NCBI GenBank assembly: GCA_018400435.1
Contig: JAGYMW010000022.1
Location: forward strand, 1 to 32,536
Direction of reading: 5' to 3'
Length of the DNA stretch: 32,536 nt
Source of the DNA: Bacillota bacterium
Lineage (GTDB): Bacteria; Bacillota; Dethiobacteria; DTU022
Within the stretch, counting starts at the first letter, position 1. Each line of letters starts with the position of its first letter. Positions 1 through 8,395 of the stretch are shown here, one piece after another. The notes under the pieces were generated by a model. It was not told the origin of the DNA, did no database searches, and was given only the letters and a program-made list of their open reading frames with translations. The position numbers and the translations under genes were made by a program.

Positions 1-248
1 TGCAAACGGGCTATTTCCTGCTTTTTTTCAGCATTCAGGGGCTCGACTTCAGTATTGGCTTCCTCCCGTGCTTTTTCAATTAATGCTTCCGCTTTTTCTC
101 CCGCTTCTACCGCGGCTTTCTCGACGATCATTTCTCCTTCTTCTTTAGCTTCTTTTAACTTTCGGCGGGTTGCCTGTTTGGCGTCTCTGACAATTCTGTC
201 CGCCGTTGCTTCAGCTTCTTTAATTTCTTTAACCAGTTCCACTGTCAT
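1..248 (-). CDS. V/A-type ATPase subunit G/H-like protein (peripheral stalk), 3' end outside window
   Basis: Reading leftward from an ATG at 248 gives 82 residues with no stop before the window edge. The product is a charged, Ala/Glu/Lys-rich helix beginning MTVELVKEIKEAEATADRIV, with no membrane segment. This is the look of the short coiled-coil peripheral-stalk subunit (AhaH/NtpF, 'subunit H' or G-like) that is normally the first gene of bacterial and archaeal V/A-type ATPase operons, followed by subunit I. The family's role is to tether the catalytic head to the membrane sector of a rotary H+ or Na+ pump. A good ribosome site (GGGGTGAT) lies 8-9 bases upstream. The preceding 172-base gap separates it from the dCMP deaminase gene, so it probably has its own promoter. 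An F-type b subunit is unlikely because the N-terminal membrane helix is missing. The family call rests on composition and length and would be settled by the next genes to the left. Confidence 0.68.
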   Translation of the reverse strand, partial: MTVELVKEIKEAEATADRIVRDAKQATRRKLKEAKEEGEMIVEKAAVEAGEKAEALIEKAREEANTEVEPLNAEKKQEIARL

Positions 249-420
249 CTGTTTTAATCACCCCGTTCCTCAAAAGCTTCCCGTCTATTGAACCTGTAAA
301 TTTTGGCTGGAACCGCCAATTTAATTCGCTAAAAACCTTTTTTCAGAACCATTAATGCAAAATGAAGAATACTGATAAAATCGATAATAATCTTTATTCT
401 TTATATAAATTCGTGAACTA

Positions 421-867
421 TTATACTATAAAAGATATATCGATGCCAGCTTCTTTGAAAATTTCCTTGGCCAATTTATCAGGGTAATTTTCAGCCAAAA
501 TTATTTTTTTGATCCCGGCATTGATCAACATCTTCGCACAAACAGAACAGGGGTAATGGGTGCAGTACAGGGTAGCCCCCTTGATAGCAACACCGTGGAT
601 TGCTGCCTGAATTATCGCATTTTGTTCGGCGTGGAGACCGCGGCACAGCTCATGCCTTTCTCCTGAAGGAACCTTAAGCTTTTCCCTCAGGCAGCCCACC
701 TCCGCGCAATGTTTTAAACCGGTCGGTGCTCCGTTGTAACCGGTTGATAAAATTCTTTTGTCAATCACCAGGAGGGCGCCGACATGGCGTCTCAGGCATG
801 TTGAGCGGGAAGCAACCACTTTAGCAATCTGCATGAAATAGTGATCCCAATCTGGTCTTTTCGTCAA
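421..867 (-). CDS. comEB: dCMP deaminase (ComEB family)
   Basis: A zinc-dependent cytidine/deoxycytidylate deaminase of 148 aa that converts dCMP to dUMP, the precursor for dTMP synthesis. The catalytic zinc motif is clear: H79-A-E81 and P106-C107-x-x-C110, with extra Cys/His residues (C54, C59, H72, C75) of the sort that hold a second structural zinc in this family. An open frame extends to a GTG at 873, but the AAGGAG ribosome site (875-880) sits one base from it and seven bases from the TTG at 867, so TTG is taken as the start ([12 protein letters not shown]). It lies 18 bases after upp in the same transcript. In Bacillus the orthologue sits in the comE locus; in Clostridia a position between upp and the atp operon is usual. 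No odd features. Confidence 0.9.
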   Translation of the reverse strand: MTKRPDWDHYFMQIAKVVASRSTCLRRHVGALLVIDKRILSTGYNGAPTGLKHCAEVGCLREKLKVPSGERHELCRGLHAEQNAIIQAAIHGVAIKGATLYCTHYPCSVCAKMLINAGIKKIILAENYPDKLAKEIFKEAGIDISFIV

Positions 868-885
868 AAGCACACTCCTTTGCTG

Positions 886-1515
886 TCAGTCTGTGCCGAA
901 AAGACGATCACCTGCATCGCCAAGACCGGGCACGATATAAGCTTTAGCATTGAGCTTTTTATCTATGGAAGCCAGATATATTTTTACGTCTGGATGCTCT
1001 TTTAAAATCGCTTTAACCCCTTCCGGCGCAGCGATCAAGCTTAAGATCCTGACATTGTTAACACCGGCGTTCCTTAATAGGGTCAGGGCATGCGATGCCG
1101 AACCACCTGTGGCCAGCATTGGTTCCAGTAAAAAACAGTCCACCGATTCAATGTTAGGAGGCAGGTTGCAATAGTACTCCACCGGAACAAGGGTGTCATG
1201 ATCGCGATATAAACCAATGTGACCAAAACGGGCATAAGGGAAAAGCCTGAGTGCTCCGGGGACCATCCCGAGACCAGCTCTCAGCACAGCGACAAAGACT
1301 GGTTCAGCCCTGTCGATAATTTTGCCCCTTCCTTTCCCAACAGGAGTGATCAGATCGGTGTCAACCATTTTTAGATCGCGAACTGCTTCATAGAGCAAAA
1401 GAGCAGTAATTTCTTCTACCAGTCCCCGAAACTGCCAGGTTTCCGTTTCCACCCGGCGGCACTGAGTTAACTTGTGCTGGACAAGCGGGTGATTAACGAC
1501 AAACACCTGCTCCAA
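886..1515 (-). CDS. upp: Uracil phosphoribosyltransferase
   Basis: A pyrimidine-salvage enzyme making UMP from uracil and PRPP, 209 aa, the usual family length. The PRPP-binding loop reads LLEPMLATGGSA; most orthologues have Asp where this one has Glu, a conservative change. The C-terminal uracil-binding segment PGLGDAGDRLFGT is intact. The open frame begins at a TTG at 1530, but the GGAG within its first codons is ideally placed (8 bases) for the TTG at 1515. That start also gives the family-typical N-terminus MEQVFVVNHPLVQHKL. It lies 37 bases downstream of glyA and 18 bases upstream of the dCMP deaminase, forming the conserved glyA-upp pair that precedes ATP synthase operons in Bacillota. 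Confidence 0.94.
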   Translation of the reverse strand: MEQVFVVNHPLVQHKLTQCRRVETETWQFRGLVEEITALLLYEAVRDLKMVDTDLITPVGKGRGKIIDRAEPVFVAVLRAGLGMVPGALRLFPYARFGHIGLYRDHDTLVPVEYYCNLPPNIESVDCFLLEPMLATGGSASHALTLLRNAGVNNVRILSLIAAPEGVKAILKEHPDVKIYLASIDKKLNAKAYIVPGLGDAGDRLFGTD

Positions 1516-1552
1516 AAGAATCAACTCCAATCTATTAATTTGAAAACTATCA

Positions 1553-2839
1553 CTAGATATCTCCGTTATTCACAGAATTTTTGTAGGCGGGAAATTCCCG
1601 GCACAGCTCATTAACCCGCTGTTTTATAATCGCCAGCCGATTTTCATCATTGCGTTGTTCAAAAGTTTCGTTGATCAAAGAAGCAATTTCCTTCATTTGC
1701 GCAGGATGCATGCCACGCGATGTCAGCATGGGAGTGCCCAACCTTATTCCACTTGGATCATTTGCTCCACTGGGATCATAGGGAATAACATTCTTGTTTA
1801 TAGTAATATTTACTTTTTCCAGCAATTCCACAGCCTCATTGCCGGAGATCTTTTTATTGCGCAGGTCAATCAGGACCAGGTGGGTATCTGTTCCCCCGGT
1901 CACCAGGTTGAAATCAAGCCCAATTAGGGCATCGGCAAGAGCCCTGGCATTGGCTAAAATCATTTCCTGATAGTTTTTGTAAGATGGCGTGTCGGCTTCC
2001 TTGAAAGCAACAGCCTTAGCTGCAATAATATGCATCAGTGGCCCACCCTGCAGTCCCGGAAATACTGCTTTATCTATGGCCGAGGCATACTTTTCGCGGC
2101 AAAAAATCATGCCCCCACGAGGACCGCGAAAAGTTTTATGAGTGGTAGCTGTTACGATATCGGCACACGATACCGGGTTCGGATGCACCCCGGCAGCAAC
2201 CAGACCCGTGGTATGAGCCATATCAACCATGAAAATGGACCCCGTTTCTGCAGCAATTTCGCTGAAGCCGACAAAGTCAATGCGGCGGGGATATGAACTG
2301 GCACCGGCAACAATGAGATGCGGTTTTATTTCCCGGGCAATTTTTCTTATCTCATCAAGCTCTATCAAATATGTGTCACGATTGACCCCGTAGCTGTAAG
2401 ATTTATAATACCGGCCGGAAATACTGGCCCGGCTACCATGCGTGAGATGTCCACCATGACTGAGGTCCATCCCCAATAAGCGATCACCCGGTTTGAGCAA
2501 TGCCAGATATACCGCCATATTGGCGGAAGTGCCCGAATGGGGCTGGACGTTGGCATGCTCGGCACAAAATAATTTTTTCGCCCTGTCAATAGCCAGTTGT
2601 TCAGCCCGATCAACGTAAGTACAGCCGCCATAATATCGGCGGCCGGGGTAACCTTCGGCATATTTATTGGTTAGGACAGATCCCTGCGCTTCTAAAACTG
2701 CACGACTGACCAGATTTTCTGAAGCAATGAGAATAAGGTTTTCCTGCTGCCTTCTTTTTTCTTCCTCCAGTGTAGCTGCTATTTCAGGATCAATGACGTT
2801 CAGCGGTTCTCCAACCATGGCCATTTCAATTGTTTTCAT
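1553..2839 (-). CDS. glyA: Serine hydroxymethyltransferase
   Basis: A PLP enzyme that interconverts serine and glycine and charges tetrahydrofolate with a one-carbon unit. The 428-aa product carries the PLP-lysine motif [12 protein letters not shown] (K235), [13 protein letters not shown], and an N-terminal IASENLVS segment. Two starts are possible: a TTG at 2851 directly abutting the ACGGAG ribosome site, which is too close, and the ATG at 2839, 12 bases away, which I prefer. The protein is slightly longer than the common ~412-420 aa, mainly at both ends. It follows rpiB by 109 bases with no clear terminator or promoter, so it is probably cotranscribed with the sua5-PTP-rpiB genes. Its place before upp matches Bacillus gene order. 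Confidence 0.95.
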   Translation of the reverse strand: MKTIEMAMVGEPLNVIDPEIAATLEEEKRRQQENLILIASENLVSRAVLEAQGSVLTNKYAEGYPGRRYYGGCTYVDRAEQLAIDRAKKLFCAEHANVQPHSGTSANMAVYLALLKPGDRLLGMDLSHGGHLTHGSRASISGRYYKSYSYGVNRDTYLIELDEIRKIAREIKPHLIVAGASSYPRRIDFVGFSEIAAETGSIFMVDMAHTTGLVAAGVHPNPVSCADIVTATTHKTFRGPRGGMIFCREKYASAIDKAVFPGLQGGPLMHIIAAKAVAFKEADTPSYKNYQEMILANARALADALIGLDFNLVTGGTDTHLVLIDLRNKKISGNEAVELLEKVNITINKNVIPYDPSGANDPSGIRLGTPMLTSRGMHPAQMKEIASLINETFEQRNDENRLAIIKQRVNELCREFPAYKNSVNNGDI

Positions 2840-2948
2840 GTTGTTTTTCAACTCCGTTTCAATTTACAGGTGTTTGCAGTAAAGATTATCGAATTGCTTG
2901 ATTTGACCTTTCTCTCGCGATACAATCCGGCTAGTGCTTATCTCTGTA

Positions 2949-3392
2949 CTATCTTTCTTTTTCCGCCCGCGTAATTTTTTCAAGGCGGCGGCTGTGCCGC
3001 CCGCCTTGAAATGATGTATTGATAAAAGTTTCAACAATGTCAACCGCCAGCCCGGCTCCAATTACCCGTCCACCCATCGTTAATATATTGGCATCATTGT
3101 GTTCACGGGCACAACGAGACGAATATGTCTCGCCGCAAAGAGCGGCTCTTATCCCAGCATATTTATTGGCAGCAATGGACATACCTATCCCAGTCCCGCA
3201 AATTAAAATTCCGAAACGGCATCCCCCCCCGCTCACTGCTTTAGCAACCGGGACAGCAAGATCCGGATAGTCTGCGCTCTTTTCATCAAAAACACCGTAA
3301 TCCACACATTCATGATTATTTTCTTCAAGATAAGCAACGATTTCTTTTTTTAATTTAAACCCGGCATGGTCACTGCCCAGAGCCAACTTCAT
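2949..3392 (-). CDS. rpiB: Ribose-5-phosphate isomerase B
   Basis: A RpiB/LacAB-family sugar isomerase that interconverts ribose 5-phosphate and ribulose 5-phosphate in the pentose phosphate pathway. The 147-aa product has D8-H9 of the SDHAGF motif, catalytic C65 in ICGTGIGMS, H98 in REHNDAN, and the C-terminal FQGGRHSRRLEKI block. The start is the ATG at 3392 behind GGGAGGG at 7 bases; the much longer open frame upstream is an accident of the overlapping phosphatase gene. The first 23 bases overlap the 3' end of that phosphatase gene, suggesting translational coupling. The codons for the C-terminal block form a striking hairpin (described separately). Confidence 0.95.
   Translation of the reverse strand: MKLALGSDHAGFKLKKEIVAYLEENNHECVDYGVFDEKSADYPDLAVPVAKAVSGGGCRFGILICGTGIGMSIAANKYAGIRAALCGETYSSRCAREHNDANILTMGGRVIGAGLAVDIVETFINTSFQGGRHSRRLEKITRAEKER
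2978..3011. repeat. Long GC-rich hairpin inside the 3' end of rpiB
   Basis: An 11-bp perfect arm (plus-strand TTTCAAGGCGG at 2978-2988, complement at 3001-3011) encloses a further 4-bp arm (CGGC/GCCG) with a one-base bulge (3000) and a three-base loop at 2993-2995. The total is 15 bp of stem within 34 bases. It lies wholly inside rpiB coding sequence and ends 27 bases before the rpiB stop codon. On the minus strand the hairpin is followed by A-rich, not T-rich, sequence, so it is not an intrinsic terminator in the transcribed direction. Confidence 0.85.
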
Positions 3393-3864
3393 GCTGATGC
3401 CCTCCCTTAAGTTTAAGCATAATCTTCTTGATCCAATTATGAATTTCCTCCAGAGACTCTCTATAATTTTCAAACCCACCGCCATAGGGATCTTCAATAT
3501 CACGAATAATTTCCCCGTTTGAAGCATAATCTGTAAGCAAAAAAGCTTTCCCTTCAGCTTCCGGAAAAAGGCTGCGCAGGTGACGGAGTTGATTGGCAGT
3601 CATTACAAATATCAAATCGGAATCTTCAACCATATTTTTAACTAACTGCACTGCCCTGTGTCCCAAAAAATTTCTTATCCCCCTGTCAGACAGCAGGACT
3701 TTAACCGGTTTAGCAATTCTTGTCCCTTCAAGGACAGCCAATCCTGCTGAGAAAACTTCCACTGAATAGGGTAAAGGATTCAATTTAAGCTCATTTTGAA
3801 AAAGGGAGGCCGCCATAGGGCTACGGCAGGTATTGCCCGTGCAAACAAACAATATTTTCAGCAA
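3370..3864 (-). CDS. Low-molecular-weight protein tyrosine (arginine) phosphatase, YwlE-like
   Basis: A cytoplasmic low-MW phosphatase of 164 aa. The P-loop signature CTGNTCRSP (C8 to R14) is at the N-terminus and the general acid lies in EDPYGG (D125). By position between sua5 and rpiB it is the counterpart of B. subtilis YwlE, which dephosphorylates protein arginine; specificity cannot be read from this sequence. The open frame begins at a TTG at 3885, but GGGGAG is spaced 8 bases from the TTG at 3864, which puts the P-loop at its usual distance from the N-terminus. The 3' end overlaps the rpiB start by 23 bases. The 118 bases upstream to sua5 contain no convincing promoter or terminator. 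Confidence 0.88.
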   Translation of the reverse strand: MLKILFVCTGNTCRSPMAASLFQNELKLNPLPYSVEVFSAGLAVLEGTRIAKPVKVLLSDRGIRNFLGHRAVQLVKNMVEDSDLIFVMTANQLRHLRSLFPEAEGKAFLLTDYASNGEIIRDIEDPYGGGFENYRESLEEIHNWIKKIMLKLKGGHQHEVGSGQ

Positions 3865-3982
3865 GGTGGTCACTCCCCAGAACAACTTTCAATATTTCTT
3901 CAACTGCTTATAAAATAACAAGCTTACCGGGAATTTTCCCTCAGGCTGGCAGTAAACGCTTTTTTCAATGGATCAGGATAAT

Positions 3983-5047
3983 TTACATCGATTTTCTTGC
4001 CCTGATTATTCTGCCCTTAACCCTGATTATCATGGAAGAAGCTTTTTGCAAACGGTTCATTACCGCTAATCCAATTCCTTCGGGCTCTATTTCTTCAGCC
4101 AGGATTAATTCGATACCGCGACGATCCATATCCCTGAGGATTTGAAAAAGTTTGGCGGCAAGCTCAGCCTGTTTGTTATTAGCACTGCGGGTTAATAAAC
4201 CGTCATCAAGTGCTGAATTTAAAATTTCAACTCTAATCTTACGTTTGCGGCACCGGGCATAAAGAATCTCAATCAGGCAGCGCCGCTCTTCCGGAGGCCC
4301 TTTGACCAGAATGAGGAAAGCATACGGAGAATAGTGCCGGTATTTCATGCCGGGCGAAGAAGGCAAATCAGATGCGCACCCTGGCCCGTCCACTAAAATA
4401 GGATGCCCTAAAAAATCCTCAAGCTTTTCCCTGGATATGCCACCAGGCCGCAATATCACAGGCTGTTTACCGGACAGATCGAGAACCGTTGACTCAACTC
4501 CGATGGGACAGGCTCCGGCCCTGATCACTGCATCAATCTTGCCGGCCAAATCTTCAAGGACATGGATATAGGAAGTAGGACTTGGCCTGCCTGAAAGATT
4601 GGCACTCGGAGCAGCAATCGGTGTTGCCGCCGACCTGATGAAGGACAGGGCAACAGGATGATCCGGCATCCGGACAGCAACCGTAGGCAAACCGGCGCTT
4701 ACCACCCCTGGTATATTTTGGGCCCGAGGTAGAATCAGGCTAAGAGGCCCGGGCCAAAACTTTTCAGTCAATCCGGCTACCTGATCTGTTATGGAGGTAG
4801 CAACCATGAGCAACTGTTCTGACGAGGCTACATGAACAATCATAGGATTATCAGAGGGCCGACCTTTTGCTTTAAAAATTTTGCATACTGCTTCCTCATT
4901 GGTCGCGTCAGCACCGAGACCGTATACGGTTTCAGTAGGGAAAGCGACCAGGCCGCCTCTCTTGATTATTGCAGCAGCCCGCGCAATAGAGCACTGATCA
5001 ACATTGAAAAGGAGTGTTCCGGAAATATTTATAATCTTGCGGATCAT
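3983..5047 (-). CDS. L-threonylcarbamoyladenylate synthase, two-domain Sua5 type
   Basis: This enzyme makes threonylcarbamoyl-AMP from threonine, bicarbonate and ATP, the first step of the essential t6A37 tRNA modification. The 354-aa product has the YrdC-like domain (FPTETVYGLGADA near the start, KGRPSDNP nucleotide-binding segment, APSANLSG), the linker signature SPGMKYRHYSP near residue 235, and the C-terminal Sua5 domain, so it is the long Sua5/YwlC form rather than the short TsaC. A GTG at 5050 lies only two bases from GAGGTG, so the ATG at 5047 is the likely start. The protein starts the group sua5-PTP-rpiB-glyA-upp found in the same order in Bacillus. Confidence 0.93.
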   Translation of the reverse strand: MIRKIINISGTLLFNVDQCSIARAAAIIKRGGLVAFPTETVYGLGADATNEEAVCKIFKAKGRPSDNPMIVHVASSEQLLMVATSITDQVAGLTEKFWPGPLSLILPRAQNIPGVVSAGLPTVAVRMPDHPVALSFIRSAATPIAAPSANLSGRPSPTSYIHVLEDLAGKIDAVIRAGACPIGVESTVLDLSGKQPVILRPGGISREKLEDFLGHPILVDGPGCASDLPSSPGMKYRHYSPYAFLILVKGPPEERRCLIEILYARCRKRKIRVEILNSALDDGLLTRSANNKQAELAAKLFQILRDMDRRGIELILAEEIEPEGIGLAVMNRLQKASSMIIRVKGRIIRARKSM

Positions 5048-5080
5048 CACTGCACCTCAACTCAGGCCAGGCTGCCGGAC

Positions 5081-5086
5081 ATTATA
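5081..5086 (-). promoter_or_regulatory. Possible -10 element for the sua5 transcript
   Basis: A perfect TATAAT on the minus strand lies 34 bases before the sua5 start, in the 124-base gap after the Na/Pi transporter gene. No good -35 is found at 16-19 bases and there is no TGn extension, so this is a weak call. Confidence 0.3.
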
Positions 5087-5171
5087 AATCAGCCAAACAA
5101 CCTCGATAGCGTTTGGAACCGGCCTGCCGGCTGCAAAAAGCCACTAAAAACTTATTACAAGCTGCCGCATC

Positions 5172-6773
5172 TTAATCTTCAACGATCAGTTCGGCAATAT
5201 TGTTGGCATGATCTCCAACTCGTTCCAGATTGCTCAATAAATCCAGGTAGATAACTCCTGCCTTGGGATAACATTTTTTTGTGTTAATTCGATCAATGTG
5301 TCGTTTCCGGAGTATTTTTTCATCTTCATCAACTTCGTCGTCTTCATGGACAATGTGTGCTGCGTTTTCCCTATCATCCTGCTCAAAAGCGGTGATCGCT
5401 TTTTCAAGCATAGTTCTAACTTTTTGGTAAAACGCTGTAATTTCTTCCAAAGCTGTTGCCGAAAAAGGCAAACGTTCCTCTGCTTTGATTTCAGATAACT
5501 GCATAATGTTTTCTGCGTGATCGCCGATCCTTTCCAGATCATTGGCAGCCGACATTAGATTGGCAATCATTTTGGACTGTTCCTTGGACATTGAATGCTG
5601 AGAAAGCTCTGCCAGATAAACATTAATTTCTTTCTCCAAACCGTCGACAAGTTCTTCCATCTGCTCGATATGGGGGATCTTTTTCAGATCTTCAGTCATG
5701 AATACCTGCATTGACTCGTCCAACATTTCCCGAGCGATACCGGCCATACGCAGCAATTCCTGTTTAGCTCCTCCAATAGCAACCGCAGGCGTTTTTAAAA
5801 TACGGGCGTCGAGATATTTCGGTCCAAAATCTAGTTTTTCGTCCTTACCTGGAACGATATAACAAACCAGGCGGGTAAAGGGTGTAAGGAAAATTAAGAA
5901 TATAATGGTATTGAGAATATTAAAAACAGTATGGGCATTAGCCACCTGACGGGGAACAGAAGATGCAGTCTCTAAAATAATTTCTGTAAAGGGCCCGAGA
6001 AGGAAAAATACAAGAATAACCCCGATAATATTGAACAGGACATGTGCTATCGCAGCCCGACGGGCGGCTATATTTGCCCCAAGGCTTGCTAAAATGGCAG
6101 TAATACTGGTACCGATATTGGTTCCCAGCACCAGGGGTACCGCGGAATAAAACGGAATCAAATCCTGCATGGTCAGGGCAATAATCACACCGGTTGCGGC
6201 GCTGCTGCTTTGAATAAGAGCGGTAAAAACAGCTCCGCAGAGGATACCAAACAAAGGATGTTCGCTGAATTGCATTAGAAGATTGTGAAAGGAATCAAGC
6301 TCTCTGAGAGGTGACATTCCGGAAGACATAGTTGTCATACCGAGAAAAAGAAGGCCAAAACCAAGTACTGTCTGGCCAAGATAACGGTGTAAACGGCGCC
6401 GTCCAAAAAAATTAACCAGGGAACCTATCCCGATAGCAGGCAAAGCAACTACCCCGATCTTAAAGGACACGATTTGCGCGGTTACTGTCGTCCCGATATT
6501 AGCCCCGATAATCACGCTGATAGCCTGGGCCAGATTCATTAAACCGGCATTGGCAAATCCGACTACCATCACGGTTGAAGTACTGCTACTCTGCACAAGA
6601 ATAGTGACCAGAATACCGGTGAGAACCCCGATCACCGGCTTGTTGGTTAGAACTTCCAGGATACGGCGAAAGCGATCACCGGCCGCTTTTTGCATTCCCG
6701 ATGCCATCATTTGGATACCAAAGAGAAAAAGACCTAGACCGCCCAGTGAGCTTAGTGCAATATCCCAGAACAA
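5172..6773 (-). CDS. Na+/phosphate cotransporter-like membrane protein with PhoU-like tail
   Basis: A 533-aa protein of the PNaS (Na/Pi cotransporter II-related) family. The N-terminal half is hydrophobic, about eight membrane segments, with the two characteristic repeats QSSSTST (from residue 61) and QSSSAAT (from residue 188), plus paired ANIGTT/TNIGTS motifs. The region from about residue 340 to the end is a helical PhoU-like domain with the repeat ANDLERIGDHAENI and SNLERVGDHANNI. The family takes up or exports inorganic phosphate using the sodium gradient; bacterial members with PhoU tails are often efflux or homeostasis proteins, so direction is uncertain. TTG start at 6773 behind GGAGGG at 7 bases. 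It has its own strong promoter, and lies divergent from nikR. Confidence 0.9.
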   Translation of the reverse strand: MFWDIALSSLGGLGLFLFGIQMMASGMQKAAGDRFRRILEVLTNKPVIGVLTGILVTILVQSSSTSTVMVVGFANAGLMNLAQAISVIIGANIGTTVTAQIVSFKIGVVALPAIGIGSLVNFFGRRRLHRYLGQTVLGFGLLFLGMTTMSSGMSPLRELDSFHNLLMQFSEHPLFGILCGAVFTALIQSSSAATGVIIALTMQDLIPFYSAVPLVLGTNIGTSITAILASLGANIAARRAAIAHVLFNIIGVILVFFLLGPFTEIILETASSVPRQVANAHTVFNILNTIIFLIFLTPFTRLVCYIVPGKDEKLDFGPKYLDARILKTPAVAIGGAKQELLRMAGIAREMLDESMQVFMTEDLKKIPHIEQMEELVDGLEKEINVYLAELSQHSMSKEQSKMIANLMSAANDLERIGDHAENIMQLSEIKAEERLPFSATALEEITAFYQKVRTMLEKAITAFEQDDRENAAHIVHEDDEVDEDEKILRKRHIDRINTKKCYPKAGVIYLDLLSNLERVGDHANNIAELIVED

Positions 6774-6828
6774 TATTCAACCCTCCATGGGCATTTATTT
6801 ATTGTGCCGCGGAACTCATACGTAAGTT

Positions 6829-6857
6829 ATTATACGGTATTCCAGTGCCTTTTTCAA
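6829..6857 (-). promoter_or_regulatory. Sigma-A type promoter for the Na/Pi transporter gene
   Basis: On the minus strand TTGAAA (6857-6852), a 17-base spacer and a perfect TATAAT (6834-6829). Transcription would start near 6822, giving a leader of about 48 bases. An inverted ATAC-N15-GTAT (6818-6840) overlaps the -10, a possible operator, though the match to any known NikR site is not convincing. Confidence 0.75.
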
Positions 6858-6919
6858 TTACTCGACATGTTAATTCTCTAACCCCGCCGGCACTTTAATC
6901 AAGCAAAGCCCCTGCGGTA

Positions 6920-6928
6920 TGCTATAAT
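6920..6928 (+). promoter_or_regulatory. Extended -10 promoter for nikR
   Basis: TGC-TATAAT on the plus strand, a perfect -10 with TGn extension. The -35 region is poor, as is common for extended -10 promoters. The expected start near 6935 leaves a leader of about 24 bases before the TTG at 6959. It lies about 90 bases from the opposing Na/Pi promoter. Confidence 0.6.
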
Positions 6929-6958
6929 CAAAACAGTGACAATATGGGGGGCTGTGCA

Positions 6959-7378
6959 TTGTCTGAACTTATTCGTTTCGGCATATCCATGGACAGGAAG
7001 CTTCTGGAACGTTTGGATAAAGAAATTGTCATGCACGGATATCCCAACCGCTCTGAAGCGATCAGGGATTTGATCCGTAATCAACTCGTTGAACTGGACT
7101 GGTCTCATGAAGAAGAAGAGGTCGCCGGGACAATCACTATTATTTACAACCACCATATCCGCGGTTTAAGCGATCTCCTTCTCGAACTGCAGCACCAGCA
7201 TCATGCCATGATTATTTCGGTGATGCATGTTCACCTGGAACATGACAACTGCCTGGAAGTAATGGTTATCAGGGGAAAAGCTGCCGAAGCCAGGGAACTG
7301 GCCGGGCGATTAATCGGCGTGAAGGGAGTTAAACACGGCAAGCTGACCATTACCTCTACGGGAACTAAACTTGATTAA
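6959..7378 (+). CDS. nikR: Nickel-responsive transcriptional regulator NikR
   Basis: A ribbon-helix-helix repressor with a C-terminal ACT-like nickel-sensing domain, 139 aa. The N-terminal DNA-binding segment is [19 protein letters not shown]. The high-affinity nickel ligands are all present with the exact spacing of E. coli NikR: H79, H90, H92 and C98, in [11 protein letters not shown]. An ATG at 6944 has no ribosome site; the TTG at 6959 has GGGGGG at about 7 bases and gives the conserved start MSELIRFG, so it is preferred. It is the only plus-strand gene here and stands alone: no nickel transporter, urease or hydrogenase gene is in the window. Its target operon must lie elsewhere, apart from possible autoregulation or control of the divergent transporter. 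Confidence 0.92.
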   Translation: MSELIRFGISMDRKLLERLDKEIVMHGYPNRSEAIRDLIRNQLVELDWSHEEEEVAGTITIIYNHHIRGLSDLLLELQHQHHAMIISVMHVHLEHDNCLEVMVIRGKAAEARELAGRLIGVKGVKHGKLTITSTGTKLD

Positions 7379-7486
7379 AATAACATGGTTGCTCCTGACA
7401 AATTAATCAGCTAATCTTTCACAAAATCAGATCCGTGATAGATACCCATCGCAAAAGGTTGTGCCCGGTGAGTTTAGCTGACCCCA

Positions 7487-8395
7487 TCAATTTCCTGCTC
7501 CAGCCTCGATGACTCGGAGTTTTCCACTTAAATCATAATGCCAGTTCAGGTAAGAAAAGAGGCCGCTTGCCCGAAACAGCGCTTCCACTTTATCCCTGGC
7601 CCCATCATCTATTTCCATAAATACCAGACCTGGTTTATTTAAATATGCGGGGAGTTCTATCAGAATCTTTCTGTAGCAATCGAGGCCGTCTTCTCCTCCC
7701 CACAGTGCATCAAGCGGTTCGTAGTTTTTCACTCCAACCGGCAGCATCGCCATGTCTTTGCGATCCAGGTAAGGAGGATTTGCCACAACCAGGTCAAAAG
7801 GGAAATGAAACCCGGATTGATGAAGATTTTCAAAATAATCTCCCCGGTTAAAACAGATTCTGTCCAAAACACCATGAATAGCAGCGTTACGGCGGGCCAC
7901 TTTTAAGGCAGAAGCTGAAATATCTACAGCCCAGAGAAAAAGCTGCGGGAATTCCAGGGCCATCGTTACCGCCAGGATTCCGCTCCCCGTTCCCAGATCG
8001 GCTGCTTTCAATCCCCTGCTGCCCGGACTTTCTCGCTGCTCCAGGCATCTCTTTACTTCTTCAATAATCAACTCGGTTTCCGGGCGAGGTATTAAAACAC
8101 TTTTGTTGACCATGAATCGACGGCCATAAAAATACTTCTCCTCGATGATATAAGCCAAAGGTTCGCCCATACCTCTTCTTTGCACTGCATTTTCATAACG
8201 GGCAACTTCTTCAGGAGTAAGCACCTGACAACGCTTTAAAACAAGATCGAGACGATCCATCTTAAGGAAAACGGCCAGTAAAATTTCCGCCTCCATTCGG
8301 GGTTCTGCAATCCCGGAACGGCGAAAAAAAGAAGTAGCTTTTCTTAAAACTTCTCCAATTGTTTCGTTAAAATGCATTTGATCAGTCTTCAACAT
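7487..8395 (-). CDS. prmC: Release factor glutamine N5-methyltransferase
   Basis: A SAM-dependent enzyme that methylates the Gln of the GGQ motif in release factors 1 and 2. The 302-aa product has an N-terminal helical substrate-binding domain, then IPRPETELI, the SAM-binding [11 protein letters not shown] (from residue 133), and the catalytic NPPY at 206-209. The ATG at 8395 overlaps the end of prfA by 14 bases and has no clear ribosome site, so expression probably depends on translational coupling. A second ATG at 8377 would give an N-terminus closer to that of B. subtilis PrmC. The prfA-prmC pairing, with the substrate gene first, is widely conserved. The next gene downstream, nikR, is convergent, with 108 bases between and no clear terminator. 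Confidence 0.94.
   Translation of the reverse strand: MLKTDQMHFNETIGEVLRKATSFFRRSGIAEPRMEAEILLAVFLKMDRLDLVLKRCQVLTPEEVARYENAVQRRGMGEPLAYIIEEKYFYGRRFMVNKSVLIPRPETELIIEEVKRCLEQRESPGSRGLKAADLGTGSGILAVTMALEFPQLFLWAVDISASALKVARRNAAIHGVLDRICFNRGDYFENLHQSGFHFPFDLVVANPPYLDRKDMAMLPVGVKNYEPLDALWGGEDGLDCYRKILIELPAYLNKPGLVFMEIDDGARDKVEALFRASGLFSYLNWHYDLSGKLRVIEAGAGN

Noticed and set aside
302-318. Inverted repeat TTGGC-N7-GCCAA upstream of the V/A ATPase gene
   Set aside because: Only 5 bp of stem and no T run on either strand; not a terminator, and too short to call an operator.
3929-3940. Palindrome GGGAATTTTCCC between sua5 and the phosphatase gene
   Set aside because: Two-base loop and no T tract; likely chance.
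5116-5135. GC-rich CCGG repeats between the Na/Pi gene and sua5 as a terminator
   Set aside because: Stem is about 5 bp with a tiny loop and no following T run on the minus strand.
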